Shown here: piece by piece, positions 1 to 7,520 of the stretch | Layout: every line of letters begins with the position of its first letter | Position numbering within the stretch: the first letter of the stretch is position 1 | Origin: an uncultured Flavobacteriia bacterium | GTDB taxonomy: Bacteria > Bacteroidota > Bacteroidia > Flavobacteriales_D > Crocinitomicaceae | NCBI GenBank assembly: GCA_903930085.1 | Contig: CAIYXD010000338.1 | Coordinates: 1-11,446 of the forward strand | DNA: 11,446 nucleotides | Direction of reading: 5' to 3' | Notes under the pieces: model-generated | What the model saw: the letters and a program-made list of their open reading frames with translations, nothing else | Databases searched by the model: none | What the model was told of the DNA's origin: nothing | Translations under genes and position numbers: made by a program

Positions 1-2091
1 ATTTCCGGCAACATTTAATCCTAATTCTTTTCTCAGATTAAAATCGAAAAAAGATTGGTTATCGTTGTTTTCCTTTCCGCCATACTCACCAGTCCCGGAA
101 GTATATGCATAACCTGTATTCAATCTATTGTACGTTATCGTTTTGAACGAACCTGAATCGGAAATTGTTCCACTGTTCAAATCTAATTCATCAATGTGGA
201 AGTTAGTTAATTGGCGTGCAATATTCCAAATTCCCAATGGACCATTTGTATTACCATTAGTCGTTGTTCCGGAAGTCCAACCTCTATCCCAACGTTGCTC
301 TAGTTCAAATCCAAAAGACAAAGAGTGATCTCCAATGTTTACAGAAAAAGATCCTGTTCCACGCAACTGGTCATTTTCAGTTTTACCGAAATAGTTGTAC
401 GGTGACCCTAGATTACCCCAGATTTGGTATACACTTGCAGGAGCATCTCCATTTCGCAAAGCATTACCCTGTTGAATTTGTAGAAGGTTTTCATAGTTTC
501 CTTCAGGGTTATTTTCGTAAATATTATAGTATTGTGTTGTGATAGCTGCTAATGCTGCGTTAGTCTCAGAAGGAACAAATGCAACTTCTAAATCTCGGAA
601 ACCATTGTGAACATACGTTTTTGTTATGTCGTTGAATTCATAACTTGGTCTACGAGACGTTGTAAATGTACCAACATGACCATAATTAAACATGTTGTAT
701 TTATGATTTGCATCGTATACATCTTCTTTGGTTTTGGAAAAATCTACCATTAAGGTATATACAAACGATTTCAGTTTAGAAGCACTACCTTCTGTGTCGT
801 TTGTAAATCGCTGCGTCAAACGACCAAAAACTCTCCAGTCCAATGATTTTGTAACCCCGAAATTACTAAAGTTAAGCAAAGATCCGGCGTATGAATAGTT
901 GTTACCTGAATTGTAGTTTAAAGATCCACCAAAAGAGAGGTTCATCGATGGTCCTGTGTTCACGTCAATTTTCCCTTGTCCAGAAACAACTTGACGTCTT
1001 GCATTCATTCTCCAATCTACCTTTTCGAAATCATCCATTCCTAAAAACAACGCGTTATAGTATGTTCCATCACCTGTTGAAGTTGGACGCAAAGGATTTA
1101 AAAGTAATTCATCTCTTACATCCTTTTTGATTCGGTAATTTCCACCAGCAACTGGTCGGCTATCCAATTCATCCGTGAAGTTTCCGGACACCAAGAAGCC
1201 CAAACGCGGTTTCGTTTTCTTCCCAGTAGAATCTCTTTGCATCCAAAGAGGACCTGAGAACATACCTTCTATAACGTTGTATCCAAATTTATCCAATCCA
1301 AAAACTTTCCCATCGTATCCGTCCGGATCTTTACCATTCAAATAAAAACCAGAAGAAACACCTTCTATAGAACCAAAGTATTTTGCAGAAGGACCACGGG
1401 TCGTTACAGATATAATACCACCTGTTGCATCTCCATAATTTGCAGGAAGTCCACCTGTGATGACAGAAACTTCTTCAATTGCTGATTTTGGAAGATTTGA
1501 GGATCCACGCACTTTAATACCATCAATGTAGAAATAAGTACCATCAGAACGAGAACCACGTACAGAAATTTCTCCTGAACCTTCATTTGAACTTACTCCA
1601 CCCACTGTTGATGCAACTCCAGCCGCAGAACGAACAGGAAGTCGAGAGATATCCTCTCTTGTAACAGTAGATCCAGAAGCACCACCATCCTGACTAATCA
1701 GAGGCACTTTGTAGGCAATGACTTTAACCTCTTCAACATCTTGCACGTTTTTTGCCTTGGAAATAGTTAAATTATCCAAGAACGTTATTTTGTCGGCTGA
1801 GACAATAACACCTGTTAAAGAAGATGGCTGGTAACCCTCGCCTTCATTTCTTACTTCAACATCATAAGAACCTGCTCCAACAGAATTAATCTGGAATTTT
1901 CCATCAAAATCGGTTGTCGCACCACCCTTAACATTTCCGTTTTGGATCAAAACGACCTTTGCAAACGGAATTGGTTGTTTGGTGTCACCATCTTTTACGG
2001 TTCCCTTTAGAGAACCTAAGCCAGACTGGGCGTGGCCATAAGCAACTGTCAACAAGACACTTACTAGTAATAAATTAAGTTTTCGTAACAT
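1..2091 (-). CDS. TonB-dependent outer-membrane receptor with N-terminal carboxypeptidase-regulatory-like domain (3' end outside window)
   Basis: The frame is open from an ATG at 2091 to the window edge (697 codons, no stop). Residues 1-22 form a signal peptide (basic start, then a leucine/valine-rich core, ending near AYGHAQS). Residues ~26-110 look like a CarboxypepD_reg beta-sandwich (LKGTVKDGDTKQPIPFAKV, then TTDFDGKF). A linker with the AYKVPLI motif (126-132) leads to a plug domain at ~140-232, with IDGIKV at 189-194 and an ITGGLPANYGDATGGIISVT stretch at 211-230. The rest is rich in aromatic residues and alternating polar/hydrophobic strands, as expected for a 22-strand barrel; it is incomplete here. 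By family, such receptors import large substrates across the outer membrane using TonB energy. The substrate is unknown, since no SusD-like partner lies upstream and the downstream side is not visible. Family assignment is firm; specificity is not inferable. Confidence 0.93.
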   Translation of the reverse strand, partial: MLRKLNLLLVSVLLTVAYGHAQSGLGSLKGTVKDGDTKQPIPFAKVVLIQNGNVKGGATTDFDGKFQINSVGAGSYDVEVRNEGEGYQPSSLTGVIVSADKITFLDNLTISKAKNVQDVEEVKVIAYKVPLISQDGGASGSTVTREDISRLPVRSAAGVASTVGGVSSNEGSGEISVRGSRSDGTYFYIDGIKVRGSSNLPKSAIEEVSVITGGLPANYGDATGGIISVTTRGPSAKYFGSIEGVSSGFYLNGKDPDGYDGKVFGLDKFGYNVIEGMFSGPLWMQRDSTGKKTKPRLGFLVSGNFTDELDSRPVAGGNYRIKKDVRDELLLNPLRPTSTGDGTYYNALFLGMDDFEKVDWRMNARRQVVSGQGKIDVNTGPSMNLSFGGSLNYNSGNNYSYAGSLLNFSNFGVTKSLDWRVFGRLTQRFTNDTEGSASKLKSFVYTLMVDFSKTKEDVYDANHKYNMFNYGHVGTFTTSRRPSYEFNDITKTYVHNGFRDLEVAFVPSETNAALAAITTQYYNIYENNPEGNYENLLQIQQGNALRNGDAPASVYQIWGNLGSPYNYFGKTENDQLRGTGSFSVNIGDHSLSFGFELEQRWDRGWTSGTTTNGNTNGPLGIWNIARQLTNFHIDELDLNSGTISDSGSFKTITYNRLNTGYAYTSGTGEYGGKENNDNQSFFDFNLRKELGLNVAGN

Positions 2092-2135
2092 AAGTACAGT
2101 CTATTTATTAAACTATTTTGCTTCAAGAAAGCCCG

Positions 2136-2143
2136 TAAATATA
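2136..2143 (-). promoter_or_regulatory. Candidate -7 box of the TonB receptor promoter
   Basis: On the minus strand the bases read TATATTTA, one mismatch from the Bacteroidota TAnnTTTG element. It lies 44 bases before the receptor ATG, a plausible leader length. No clear TTTG element is found at the expected distance upstream, so the call is tentative. Confidence 0.35.
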
Positions 2144-2160
2144 GAAAAAATCAATTTCAT

Positions 2161-2214
2161 AACATATTTGTTAAAAAAAATTAATTAACATATTCATTAA
2201 CTTTCCTTAACAAA
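2161..2214. repeat. Cluster of TTAAC/GTTAA short repeats in the divergent spacer
   Basis: TTAAC occurs at 2185-2189, 2197-2201 and 2207-2211, that is, with 12- and 10-base steps close to one helical turn. The outer pair TTTGTTAA (2167-2174) and TTAACAAA (2207-2214) are exact inverted copies, and AACATATT is repeated at 2161 and 2187. The cluster sits upstream of the candidate receptor promoter and could be a regulator-binding region, but the sequence is very AT-rich and chance is possible. The rest of the 215-bp spacer shows no gene. Confidence 0.35.
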
Positions 2215-2306
2215 ACTACCTTCATTAAAAGGTATAAAAAATTGTTTTACGCACATTTTCAGGGTATTTATACAAGTCTAGCACATGTTAATAAATTTTC
2301 GTTTTT

Positions 2307-2951
2307 TTGTATAAATTCTATTTCGTGCATTTTACACAACAACACATACAGATAAAAGACATCGATATTCACTTGCTGAATTTTTCGGAGTTCGAAACTT
2401 CCGATTATTTGGACCAACTTACCGACGCTGAAAAAGAACGTTTTTACACCTTTAACAGTGCACAACGCAAATTGGAATATGTTGCAACACGCATTTTAAG
2501 ACATCGAATTTTCGGTTTTGAACATATTCACTACGATAAAAACGGAGCACCGTTCATTGAGGGAGAAGGATATATTTCGATAAGTCATACAAAAAATAAA
2601 GTTGGTATTGCATTTTCAAAAAAACACGCAATTGGTTTGGATCTGGAGATGATTCAGGGAAAAGCGAAAAAAGTTTGCTCTAAATTTTTAACTTCCGATG
2701 AGCTATTATCCTTTGATGCAAATAGTGAATTGGAAATGACCAAGGCATGGTCAGCGAAAGAGGCATTGTATAAATTAGCCGGCAGGAAAAAACTGAATTT
2801 CAAAACAGATTTACATTTGGAAAAAGTGACAGAATCAGAATGGATTGGAAAGATCAGTCATGCATCGGAGGAATGGTTCGTAGAATTGAATACTTTTGTA
2901 CTTGAAAATTTTGTTGTTTCGGTAAATACATCGGGAAAGAAAAAAATATGA
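2307..2951 (+). CDS. 4'-phosphopantetheinyl transferase superfamily protein (Sfp-like)
   Basis: The 214-residue product should move the phosphopantetheine arm from coenzyme A to a serine of an acyl or peptidyl carrier protein in the cytoplasm. Visible family motifs, in order: an arginine-rich N-terminal segment (QRKLEYVATRILRHR, 53-67), NGAP (79-82), SISHT with its histidine (91-95), GLDLE (110-114, whose D112 and E114 would bind magnesium) and WSAKEALYKL (148-157). The length suits the Sfp group (about 210-240 residues). The start is uncertain: this frame begins with TTG at 2307, preceded by in-frame stops at 2289 and 2292, and a GTG at 2325 is an equally good choice that would remove six residues. 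No in-frame ATG occurs near the N-terminus. The stop overlaps the next gene by four bases (ATGA), which suggests one transcript and translational coupling. The carrier-protein target cannot be read from the window. Confidence 0.9.
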   Translation: MYKFYFVHFTQQHIQIKDIDIHLLNFSEFETSDYLDQLTDAEKERFYTFNSAQRKLEYVATRILRHRIFGFEHIHYDKNGAPFIEGEGYISISHTKNKVGIAFSKKHAIGLDLEMIQGKAKKVCSKFLTSDELLSFDANSELEMTKAWSAKEALYKLAGRKKLNFKTDLHLEKVTESEWIGKISHASEEWFVELNTFVLENFVVSVNTSGKKKI

Positions 2952-3697
2952 AAAAAACGATTTTAGAAACCATTCAAAGCACAAAGAATGCTATTGCTGT
3001 TCTAATTGACCCAGAAAAAAGTGATAATGGTCCAATTTTAGAAAATTTGATTCGGCAAGCTGAATTTTCAGGAATCGATTTTTTATTTGTCGGAGGAAGT
3101 TCCGTTACTAGAAAAGAATTCGAAGCGACACTAAAATGTATTAAGAAGCAAACAAAACTTCCAATAGTAATTTTTCCTGGTTCATCCGTTCAAATAAGCA
3201 AAGAAGCAGACGCCATTTTATATTTAAGTTTGTTATCTGGCAGAAATCCTGATTTTTTAATTGGTCATCACATACAATCTGCAATGGAATTATTTGAAAT
3301 GTCGATTGAAGTGATGCCAACTGCCTACATTTTAATTGATGGCGGAACGCAATCCTCCGTTGCATATATGAGTCAAACTACTCCTATTCCGAGAGAAAAA
3401 CTTTCCATTGTAAAACAAACTGCACTAGCTGGAAAGTTTCAAGGAAAACAGTTGATTTATCTTGATGCTGGAAGTGGCGCAAAACACCAAGTATCTACAG
3501 AGATTATTGCAGACTTAAAAATAGTTCAACTTCCTTTAATTGTTGGTGGAGGAATACGGACGGTGGAGCAAATACGCGACTTACACGATGCAGGCGCTTC
3601 GATTGTCGTAATTGGGAACAAATTGGAGGAAGACAGTGATTTTCTATTAGACATTCACCTTTACAAGAAGAATCTTCAAGTGGCTGCGTTACAATGA
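2948..3697 (+). CDS. pcrB: Geranylgeranylglyceryl/heptaprenylglyceryl phosphate synthase, PcrB family
   Basis: This 249-residue TIM-barrel enzyme is expected to join sn-glycerol-1-phosphate to a long polyprenyl diphosphate, making an ether-lipid precursor. Supporting motifs: AVLIDPEKSD (17-26), FLFVGGSS (45-52), LPIVIFPGSS (71-80), LYLSLLSGRNP (91-101), YILIDGGT (127-134), YLDAGSGA (171-178) and the phosphate-binding loops IVGGGIRT (198-205) and VIGNKLE (221-227). The YLDAGSGA and GGGIRT segments are characteristic of this family rather than of other phosphate-binding barrels. Group II members from Bacteroidota are known to act on geranylgeranyl diphosphate, so that substrate is more likely than heptaprenyl diphosphate, but chain length cannot be settled by eye. 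The ATG lies inside the end of the transferase gene, so the two probably share a message. The gene ends 28 bases before a convergent gene, with no obvious terminator between them. Confidence 0.93.
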   Translation: MKKTILETIQSTKNAIAVLIDPEKSDNGPILENLIRQAEFSGIDFLFVGGSSVTRKEFEATLKCIKKQTKLPIVIFPGSSVQISKEADAILYLSLLSGRNPDFLIGHHIQSAMELFEMSIEVMPTAYILIDGGTQSSVAYMSQTTPIPREKLSIVKQTALAGKFQGKQLIYLDAGSGAKHQVSTEIIADLKIVQLPLIVGGGIRTVEQIRDLHDAGASIVVIGNKLEEDSDFLLDIHLYKKNLQVAALQ

Positions 3698-3725
3698 AAC
3701 CTTGTGATTTAAAAATAGTGAGATT

Positions 3726-5111
3726 TTACATGCTTAGGCTTAATTCTCCTTCTGAATTTACGCGAATTATTAAACTAGAAAAACCTGGATAAATTCCCAG
3801 CAAGGAAATTGATTCTACCTTACCACTCAACGTCACTCCTTTTTCAATTTCTCGGTTCATTTCTTTTTGAACGATTTTTTTCATTTCATCCAATTGGGGT
3901 TTCATGTCATAATGGGCATTCAATCTCAACATGTCGGTTATTTTAGAGTTAAACAACCATTTTGCAGACTTCAATAGTACATTTTTGGTTCTTAAATCAA
4001 ACACCAAGTCTGGAAAAGAAATTTCCTGTTTCTCTGCATCAAATTTGGGCGTTCCAATAAGGTACAATTCACCTTGTCTTTTTCCGCTGAAAGCTACTTT
4101 TAAAATGAGTTGATCGTTTAACGCACCTTCCACGGTCATTTTCCCAAAAATAACCTCGTTTTTTTTTATCTCCACTGATTTTCCAGCCAGGTTCTCTGAA
4201 AGTATTGCACTCAGGGAATCATACGAGGCAACAATATCAAGATTTATATCAAATCCTTTTGCAATTTGATGGTCGCTCAGTTTCGGTAATTTTACAGTTG
4301 GATTTTCTGCTGGAAAAGTTGTAATTATGGGTTGAATGGTCAAATTAAGATCTAAAAACGCTGTGTTATTTCTGAATCGAATATCGCTAAGGGAAATAGC
4401 TTTCGGAGATATTGAAAGATATCCATACCTTCCGAGAGATGTTTGTGCACTCATTACTTTCCAAACTTCTTCTATTTCGGAGCGAATATCAATGGATTCA
4501 ATTTCCTTATCGATTACTTTCTCCAGTTCTTTCAATTCAACCGTCAATTCTTCCCTCAATTTTTTCGTCGCATCGTAATTGAAGACACTAATTTCACAAG
4601 GATCAATAGTCTCAAATTTGCGCAGTTCTGTCGTTGTTTTAAAACGAAAGTCTGGTGTAATTTTAAATTGGGTGGCATACCCAACTGTAACGCGTCGCAT
4701 TTCTTCTCCAATGCCACAGCTGACGTAAATTCTCGGGACGATGCAGGAACCTTTCTCCTTAAAAAGATAGGTGCATTCTGGACAATAATTCAATTTTAAG
4801 GAATATTTACCATCCACTTCGTAGTATAATTCTTTCCCTTTGCAATCAAATTGTATCGGATTGCGATTAAATTCATAGGAATAACTAACGCCGGAACAGT
4901 TCTCTTCTTTTCCGGTAAATGATTTAGGTAAAGACTTTTCCGTATCCTTTAAATAAGGCAACAAATTAATTTTAATCGGCACGTAAACCGTTGATTGTTT
5001 CTGAATTAAAGTTGGAATAAACGCAACCTTTTGTTCCGGAATAGCGGGATCAATTCTCCTGCATTGCACAAAAGTGAACAGAACAAGAAGAGCTGATAAA
5101 AATTTAAACAT
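3726..5111 (-). CDS. DUF4403 family lipoprotein, cysteine-rich, function unknown
   Basis: The 461-residue product starts with a lipoprotein signal: a hydrophobic segment (4-15) and the lipobox FVQC, giving a lipidated Cys17. The residues after the cysteine (RRIDP) do not resemble the acidic surface-export signal of Bacteroidota lipoproteins, so the periplasmic face is the likely location (inference). Seven more cysteines fall within residues 72-172 (72, 90, 110, 113, 123, 132, 172), including CPEC at 110-113 and VSCG at 130-133. A lysine/glutamate-rich amphipathic helix follows at ~182-220, then LGRYGYLSISPKAISLSDI at ~229-247 and strand-rich sequence to a second charged helix near 405-425. 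I assign DUF4403 from overall length, the YCPEC/VSCG region and the LGRYGYLSISP segment. No catalytic motif is visible. It lies downstream of the isocitrate dehydrogenase but behind a terminator, so it is probably a separate transcript. Confidence 0.82.
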   Translation of the reverse strand: MFKFLSALLVLFTFVQCRRIDPAIPEQKVAFIPTLIQKQSTVYVPIKINLLPYLKDTEKSLPKSFTGKEENCSGVSYSYEFNRNPIQFDCKGKELYYEVDGKYSLKLNYCPECTYLFKEKGSCIVPRIYVSCGIGEEMRRVTVGYATQFKITPDFRFKTTTELRKFETIDPCEISVFNYDATKKLREELTVELKELEKVIDKEIESIDIRSEIEEVWKVMSAQTSLGRYGYLSISPKAISLSDIRFRNNTAFLDLNLTIQPIITTFPAENPTVKLPKLSDHQIAKGFDINLDIVASYDSLSAILSENLAGKSVEIKKNEVIFGKMTVEGALNDQLILKVAFSGKRQGELYLIGTPKFDAEKQEISFPDLVFDLRTKNVLLKSAKWLFNSKITDMLRLNAHYDMKPQLDEMKKIVQKEMNREIEKGVTLSGKVESISLLGIYPGFSSLIIRVNSEGELSLSM

Positions 5112-5115
5112 AGTT

Positions 5116-5145
5116 CAGATATAGATTGAAAAAAGACCTTCGAAA
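5116..5145 (-). promoter_or_regulatory. Weak candidate promoter for the DUF4403 gene
   Basis: TATATCTG at 5116-5123 (minus strand) differs by one base from TAnnTTTG, and TTTC at 5142-5145 differs by one base from the TTTG element, with 18 bases between. The -33 part lies inside the terminator loop and stem, and the -7 box ends four bases before the ATG, so transcription would start at or very near the start codon. Both boxes are imperfect. Confidence 0.22.
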
Positions 5146-5159
5146 GGTAAGGTCTTTTT
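5129..5159 (-). terminator. Intrinsic terminator of the isocitrate dehydrogenase gene
   Basis: Read on the minus strand, AAAAAGACCTT (5159-5149) pairs with AAGGTCTTTTT (5140-5130) to give an 11-bp stem with an eight-base loop, ending in a run of six T (5134-5129). It begins 15 bases after the isocitrate dehydrogenase stop and ends before the next gene. ACCTT occurs twice in the ascending side, so a shorter alternative pairing exists, but the long stem is clearly favoured. Confidence 0.85.
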
Positions 5160-5173
5160 CCTAATTTTTCAGT

Positions 5174-7417
5174 TTAAAAACTTTTTTCTGCAACTAATTC
5201 CAAGGCTGCATTGAATGTTTTGCTTGGTCGCATTGCTTCACTAATTTTTTTACTATTTGGATGGTAGTATCCTCCCAAATCAATTGCTTTTCCTTGAGAA
5301 GAATTCAATTCATGTATTATTTGGTTTTCTTTGGCTACTAATTCTTTCGCAAGTATGGAAAATTGGGCTTTTAATTCCCAATCTTTCTCTTGATTCGCAA
5401 GCGCTTGCGCCCAATACAAAGCCAAATAAAAGTGGCTGCCACGGTTGTCTAGTTCGCCTGCATTCCGCTGTGGAGATTTATCTTTATCCAGGAATTCGCC
5501 CGTCGCTTCATCTAATGTTTCTGCAAGAATATGTGCTTTTGCATTTCCGTTCGTAACGCTTAAATGTTCCAGTGAAGCAGCAAGTGCTAAAAATTCGCCA
5601 AGAGAATCCCAACGCAAGTGACCTTCTTCTATAAACTGCTCCACATGTTTTGGTGCAGATCCTCCAGCTCCAGTTTCAAAAAGTCCGCCGCCGTTCATCA
5701 ATGGAACGATTGACAGCATTTTGGCACTCGTTCCAACTTCTAAAATCGGGAATAAATCAGTCAAATAATCGCGTAAAACATTTCCTGTAACAGAAATAGT
5801 ATCCTTTCCTTGAACCAAGCGCTCCATCGTAACTTGAATAGCAGCATCCGGCGCTAAAATCCGAATATCCAATCCATTCGTGTCGTGATCTTTAAGGTAT
5901 TCATTTACCTTAACAATTATTTGAGCATCGTGCGCGCGTTTTTCATCCAGCCAAAATAATGCTGGCGTATTAGACAATCTTGCACGTGTAACTGCTAATT
6001 TCACCCAATCTTTAATTGGCGCATCTTTTGCCTGACACATTCTCCAAATATCACCTGTTTCAACAGCGTTCTCGAGAAGTGTATTTCCATTTCCATCCAC
6101 CACTTTAACAGTGCCATCAGTTGAAATCTGAAATGTTTTGTCGTGCGAACCATATTCTTCGGCTGCTTGCGCCATCAATCCAACATTTGGCACTGTTCCC
6201 ATCGTTACAGGATCAAAAGCGCCATGCTGCTTACAAAAATCAATGGCAACTTGGTAAATTGTAGCATAACTGCTATCTGGCAAAACTGCTTTTGTATCGC
6301 GAGATTTCCCTTCTGCATCCCACATTTGTCCAGAATTACGAATCATTGCAGGCATTGACGCATCCACAATGACATCGCTTGGAACGTGTAAATTTGTTAT
6401 TCCCTTTTCAGAATTGACCATTGCAACAGCTGGCCCATTTTCATAACATGCGTGTATAGCATTCAGAATTTCGGTTTTTTCTGTTGCTGGTAGAGATTCT
6501 ATTTTTGCTAAAAGGTCTCCAAAGCCATTATTTACATCTACGCCTAATTCAGATAAAATTGCTTCGTACTTTTCAAAAACCGGACGAAAGAAAACTTTTA
6601 CTGCTTCACCAAAAATAATTGGATCCGAAACTTTCATCATTGTTGCCTTCATGTGAAGGGAAAAAAGCACGCCTTTATTTTTAGCATCTGCAACTTGACT
6701 TTCAAGAAAATCAACTAATTTTTTTCTGCTCATGAACGTTGTGTCAATTATTTCGCCAGCCAGCAACGGAGCATCTTTCTTAAGAATTGTTACGTTTCCA
6801 TCCTTACCTACAAATTCAATTCGGAAAGTTCCTGCTTCTTTGTTGGTAATAGATTTTTCGTTGTGAAAGAAATCACCCTCCAGCATGTGCGCAACATGTG
6901 ATTTGGAATCTGCGTGCCATTCTCCCATGGAATGTGGGTGTTTACGCGCATAATTCTTCACGGAAAGCGGTGCGCGGCGATCTGAATTACCTTCTCGTAA
7001 AACTGGATTTACGGCACTTCCTTTGATTTTATCGTATTTTGCCTTGATTTCTAATTCTATATCATTTTTTGCCTCTTCCGGATAGGAAGGAATTGCAAAT
7101 CCTTGGCTTTGTAATTCACTGATAACTGCCTTTAATTGAGGGACAGATGCACTAATATTTGGTGTTTTTATAATGTTTGCTTCTGGCATTTTTGCCAACT
7201 CCCCTAGTTCCAATAAAGCGTTGTTCTTTTTTTGATCCGGTGATAAATACTCAGAAAACACCGCTAAAACTCTTGAAGAAAGAGAAATATCCTTTGTTTC
7301 AATTTCGATTCCTGCTGTTTCCGTAAAAGCCTGAACAATTGGCAAAAAAGAATAGGTTGCCAAAGCTGGAGCCTCGTCGGTAAGGGTGTACGTAATTTTT
7401 GAAGTTTTTGAATTCAT
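5174..7417 (-). CDS. icd: Isocitrate dehydrogenase, NADP-dependent, monomeric type
   Basis: The 747-residue enzyme should oxidise isocitrate to 2-oxoglutarate and CO2 with NADP+ in the citric acid cycle. Its length matches the monomeric class (about 740), far longer than the dimeric enzyme (about 415). Conserved blocks: GSAVNPVLREGNSDRRAP (133-150), FSLHMKATMMKVSDPIIFG (252-270), VDASMPAMIR (351-360), SVTGNVLRDYLTDLFP (542-557), NGGGLFETGAGGSAPKH (575-591) and AGELDNRGSHFYLALYWAQ (653-671). From memory of the Azotobacter structure, its ligand residues S132, K255, D350, Y420, D548 and H589 correspond here to S134, K257, D352, Y422, D550 and H591, a constant offset of two, so the active site looks intact. 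The ATG at 7417 is preceded by a good promoter, and a terminator follows the stop, so the gene is probably transcribed alone. A dyad over the -33 box may be an operator. Confidence 0.97.
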   Translation of the reverse strand: MNSKTSKITYTLTDEAPALATYSFLPIVQAFTETAGIEIETKDISLSSRVLAVFSEYLSPDQKKNNALLELGELAKMPEANIIKTPNISASVPQLKAVISELQSQGFAIPSYPEEAKNDIELEIKAKYDKIKGSAVNPVLREGNSDRRAPLSVKNYARKHPHSMGEWHADSKSHVAHMLEGDFFHNEKSITNKEAGTFRIEFVGKDGNVTILKKDAPLLAGEIIDTTFMSRKKLVDFLESQVADAKNKGVLFSLHMKATMMKVSDPIIFGEAVKVFFRPVFEKYEAILSELGVDVNNGFGDLLAKIESLPATEKTEILNAIHACYENGPAVAMVNSEKGITNLHVPSDVIVDASMPAMIRNSGQMWDAEGKSRDTKAVLPDSSYATIYQVAIDFCKQHGAFDPVTMGTVPNVGLMAQAAEEYGSHDKTFQISTDGTVKVVDGNGNTLLENAVETGDIWRMCQAKDAPIKDWVKLAVTRARLSNTPALFWLDEKRAHDAQIIVKVNEYLKDHDTNGLDIRILAPDAAIQVTMERLVQGKDTISVTGNVLRDYLTDLFPILEVGTSAKMLSIVPLMNGGGLFETGAGGSAPKHVEQFIEEGHLRWDSLGEFLALAASLEHLSVTNGNAKAHILAETLDEATGEFLDKDKSPQRNAGELDNRGSHFYLALYWAQALANQEKDWELKAQFSILAKELVAKENQIIHELNSSQGKAIDLGGYYHPNSKKISEAMRPSKTFNAALELVAEKSF

Positions 7418-7462
7418 AGTGCTTTTTATTTGTGAAAATTTCCACCGGATTTTATCGAGTTA

Positions 7463-7492
7463 CAAATGTACTTATTTTTTAAATCGTTCAAA
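7463..7492 (-). promoter_or_regulatory. Promoter of the isocitrate dehydrogenase gene
   Basis: On the minus strand TTTG (7492-7489) is followed after 18 bases by TACATTTG (7470-7463), an exact match to the Bacteroidota TAnnTTTG box at nearly the usual spacing. The predicted transcript would have a leader of roughly 40 bases before the ATG at 7417. This is the best-formed promoter in the window. Confidence 0.65.
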
Positions 7493-7503
7493 CTCACAGT
7501 TTG
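7489..7503. promoter_or_regulatory. Perfect dyad overlapping the -33 box of the isocitrate dehydrogenase promoter
   Basis: CAAACT (7489-7494) and AGTTTG (7498-7503) are exact inverted copies around a three-base centre. One arm contains the -33 TTTG element. A dyad here would suit a repressor or activator site, or could act weakly as a hairpin after rdgB, although no T-run follows in that direction. Confidence 0.35.
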
Positions 7504-7520
7504 TTAACTATACACTAAAA

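Noticed and set aside
128..1130. Several plus-strand open frames of 60-90 codons
   Set aside because: They lie antisense to the TonB-dependent receptor, whose frame is continuous and has clear domains; the short frames show no recognisable motif.
4336..4799. Two overlapping plus-strand frames (80 and 118 codons) rich in Phe, Asn and Ser
   Set aside because: Antisense to DUF4403. Their composition is what complementing Lys/Glu-rich codons gives, and no start context or motif supports them.
5129..5159. Attenuator using the two ACCTT copies in the icd terminator
   Set aside because: The alternative stem is only five pairs against eleven, and there is no leader peptide or ligand-binding structure, so a simple terminator explains it.
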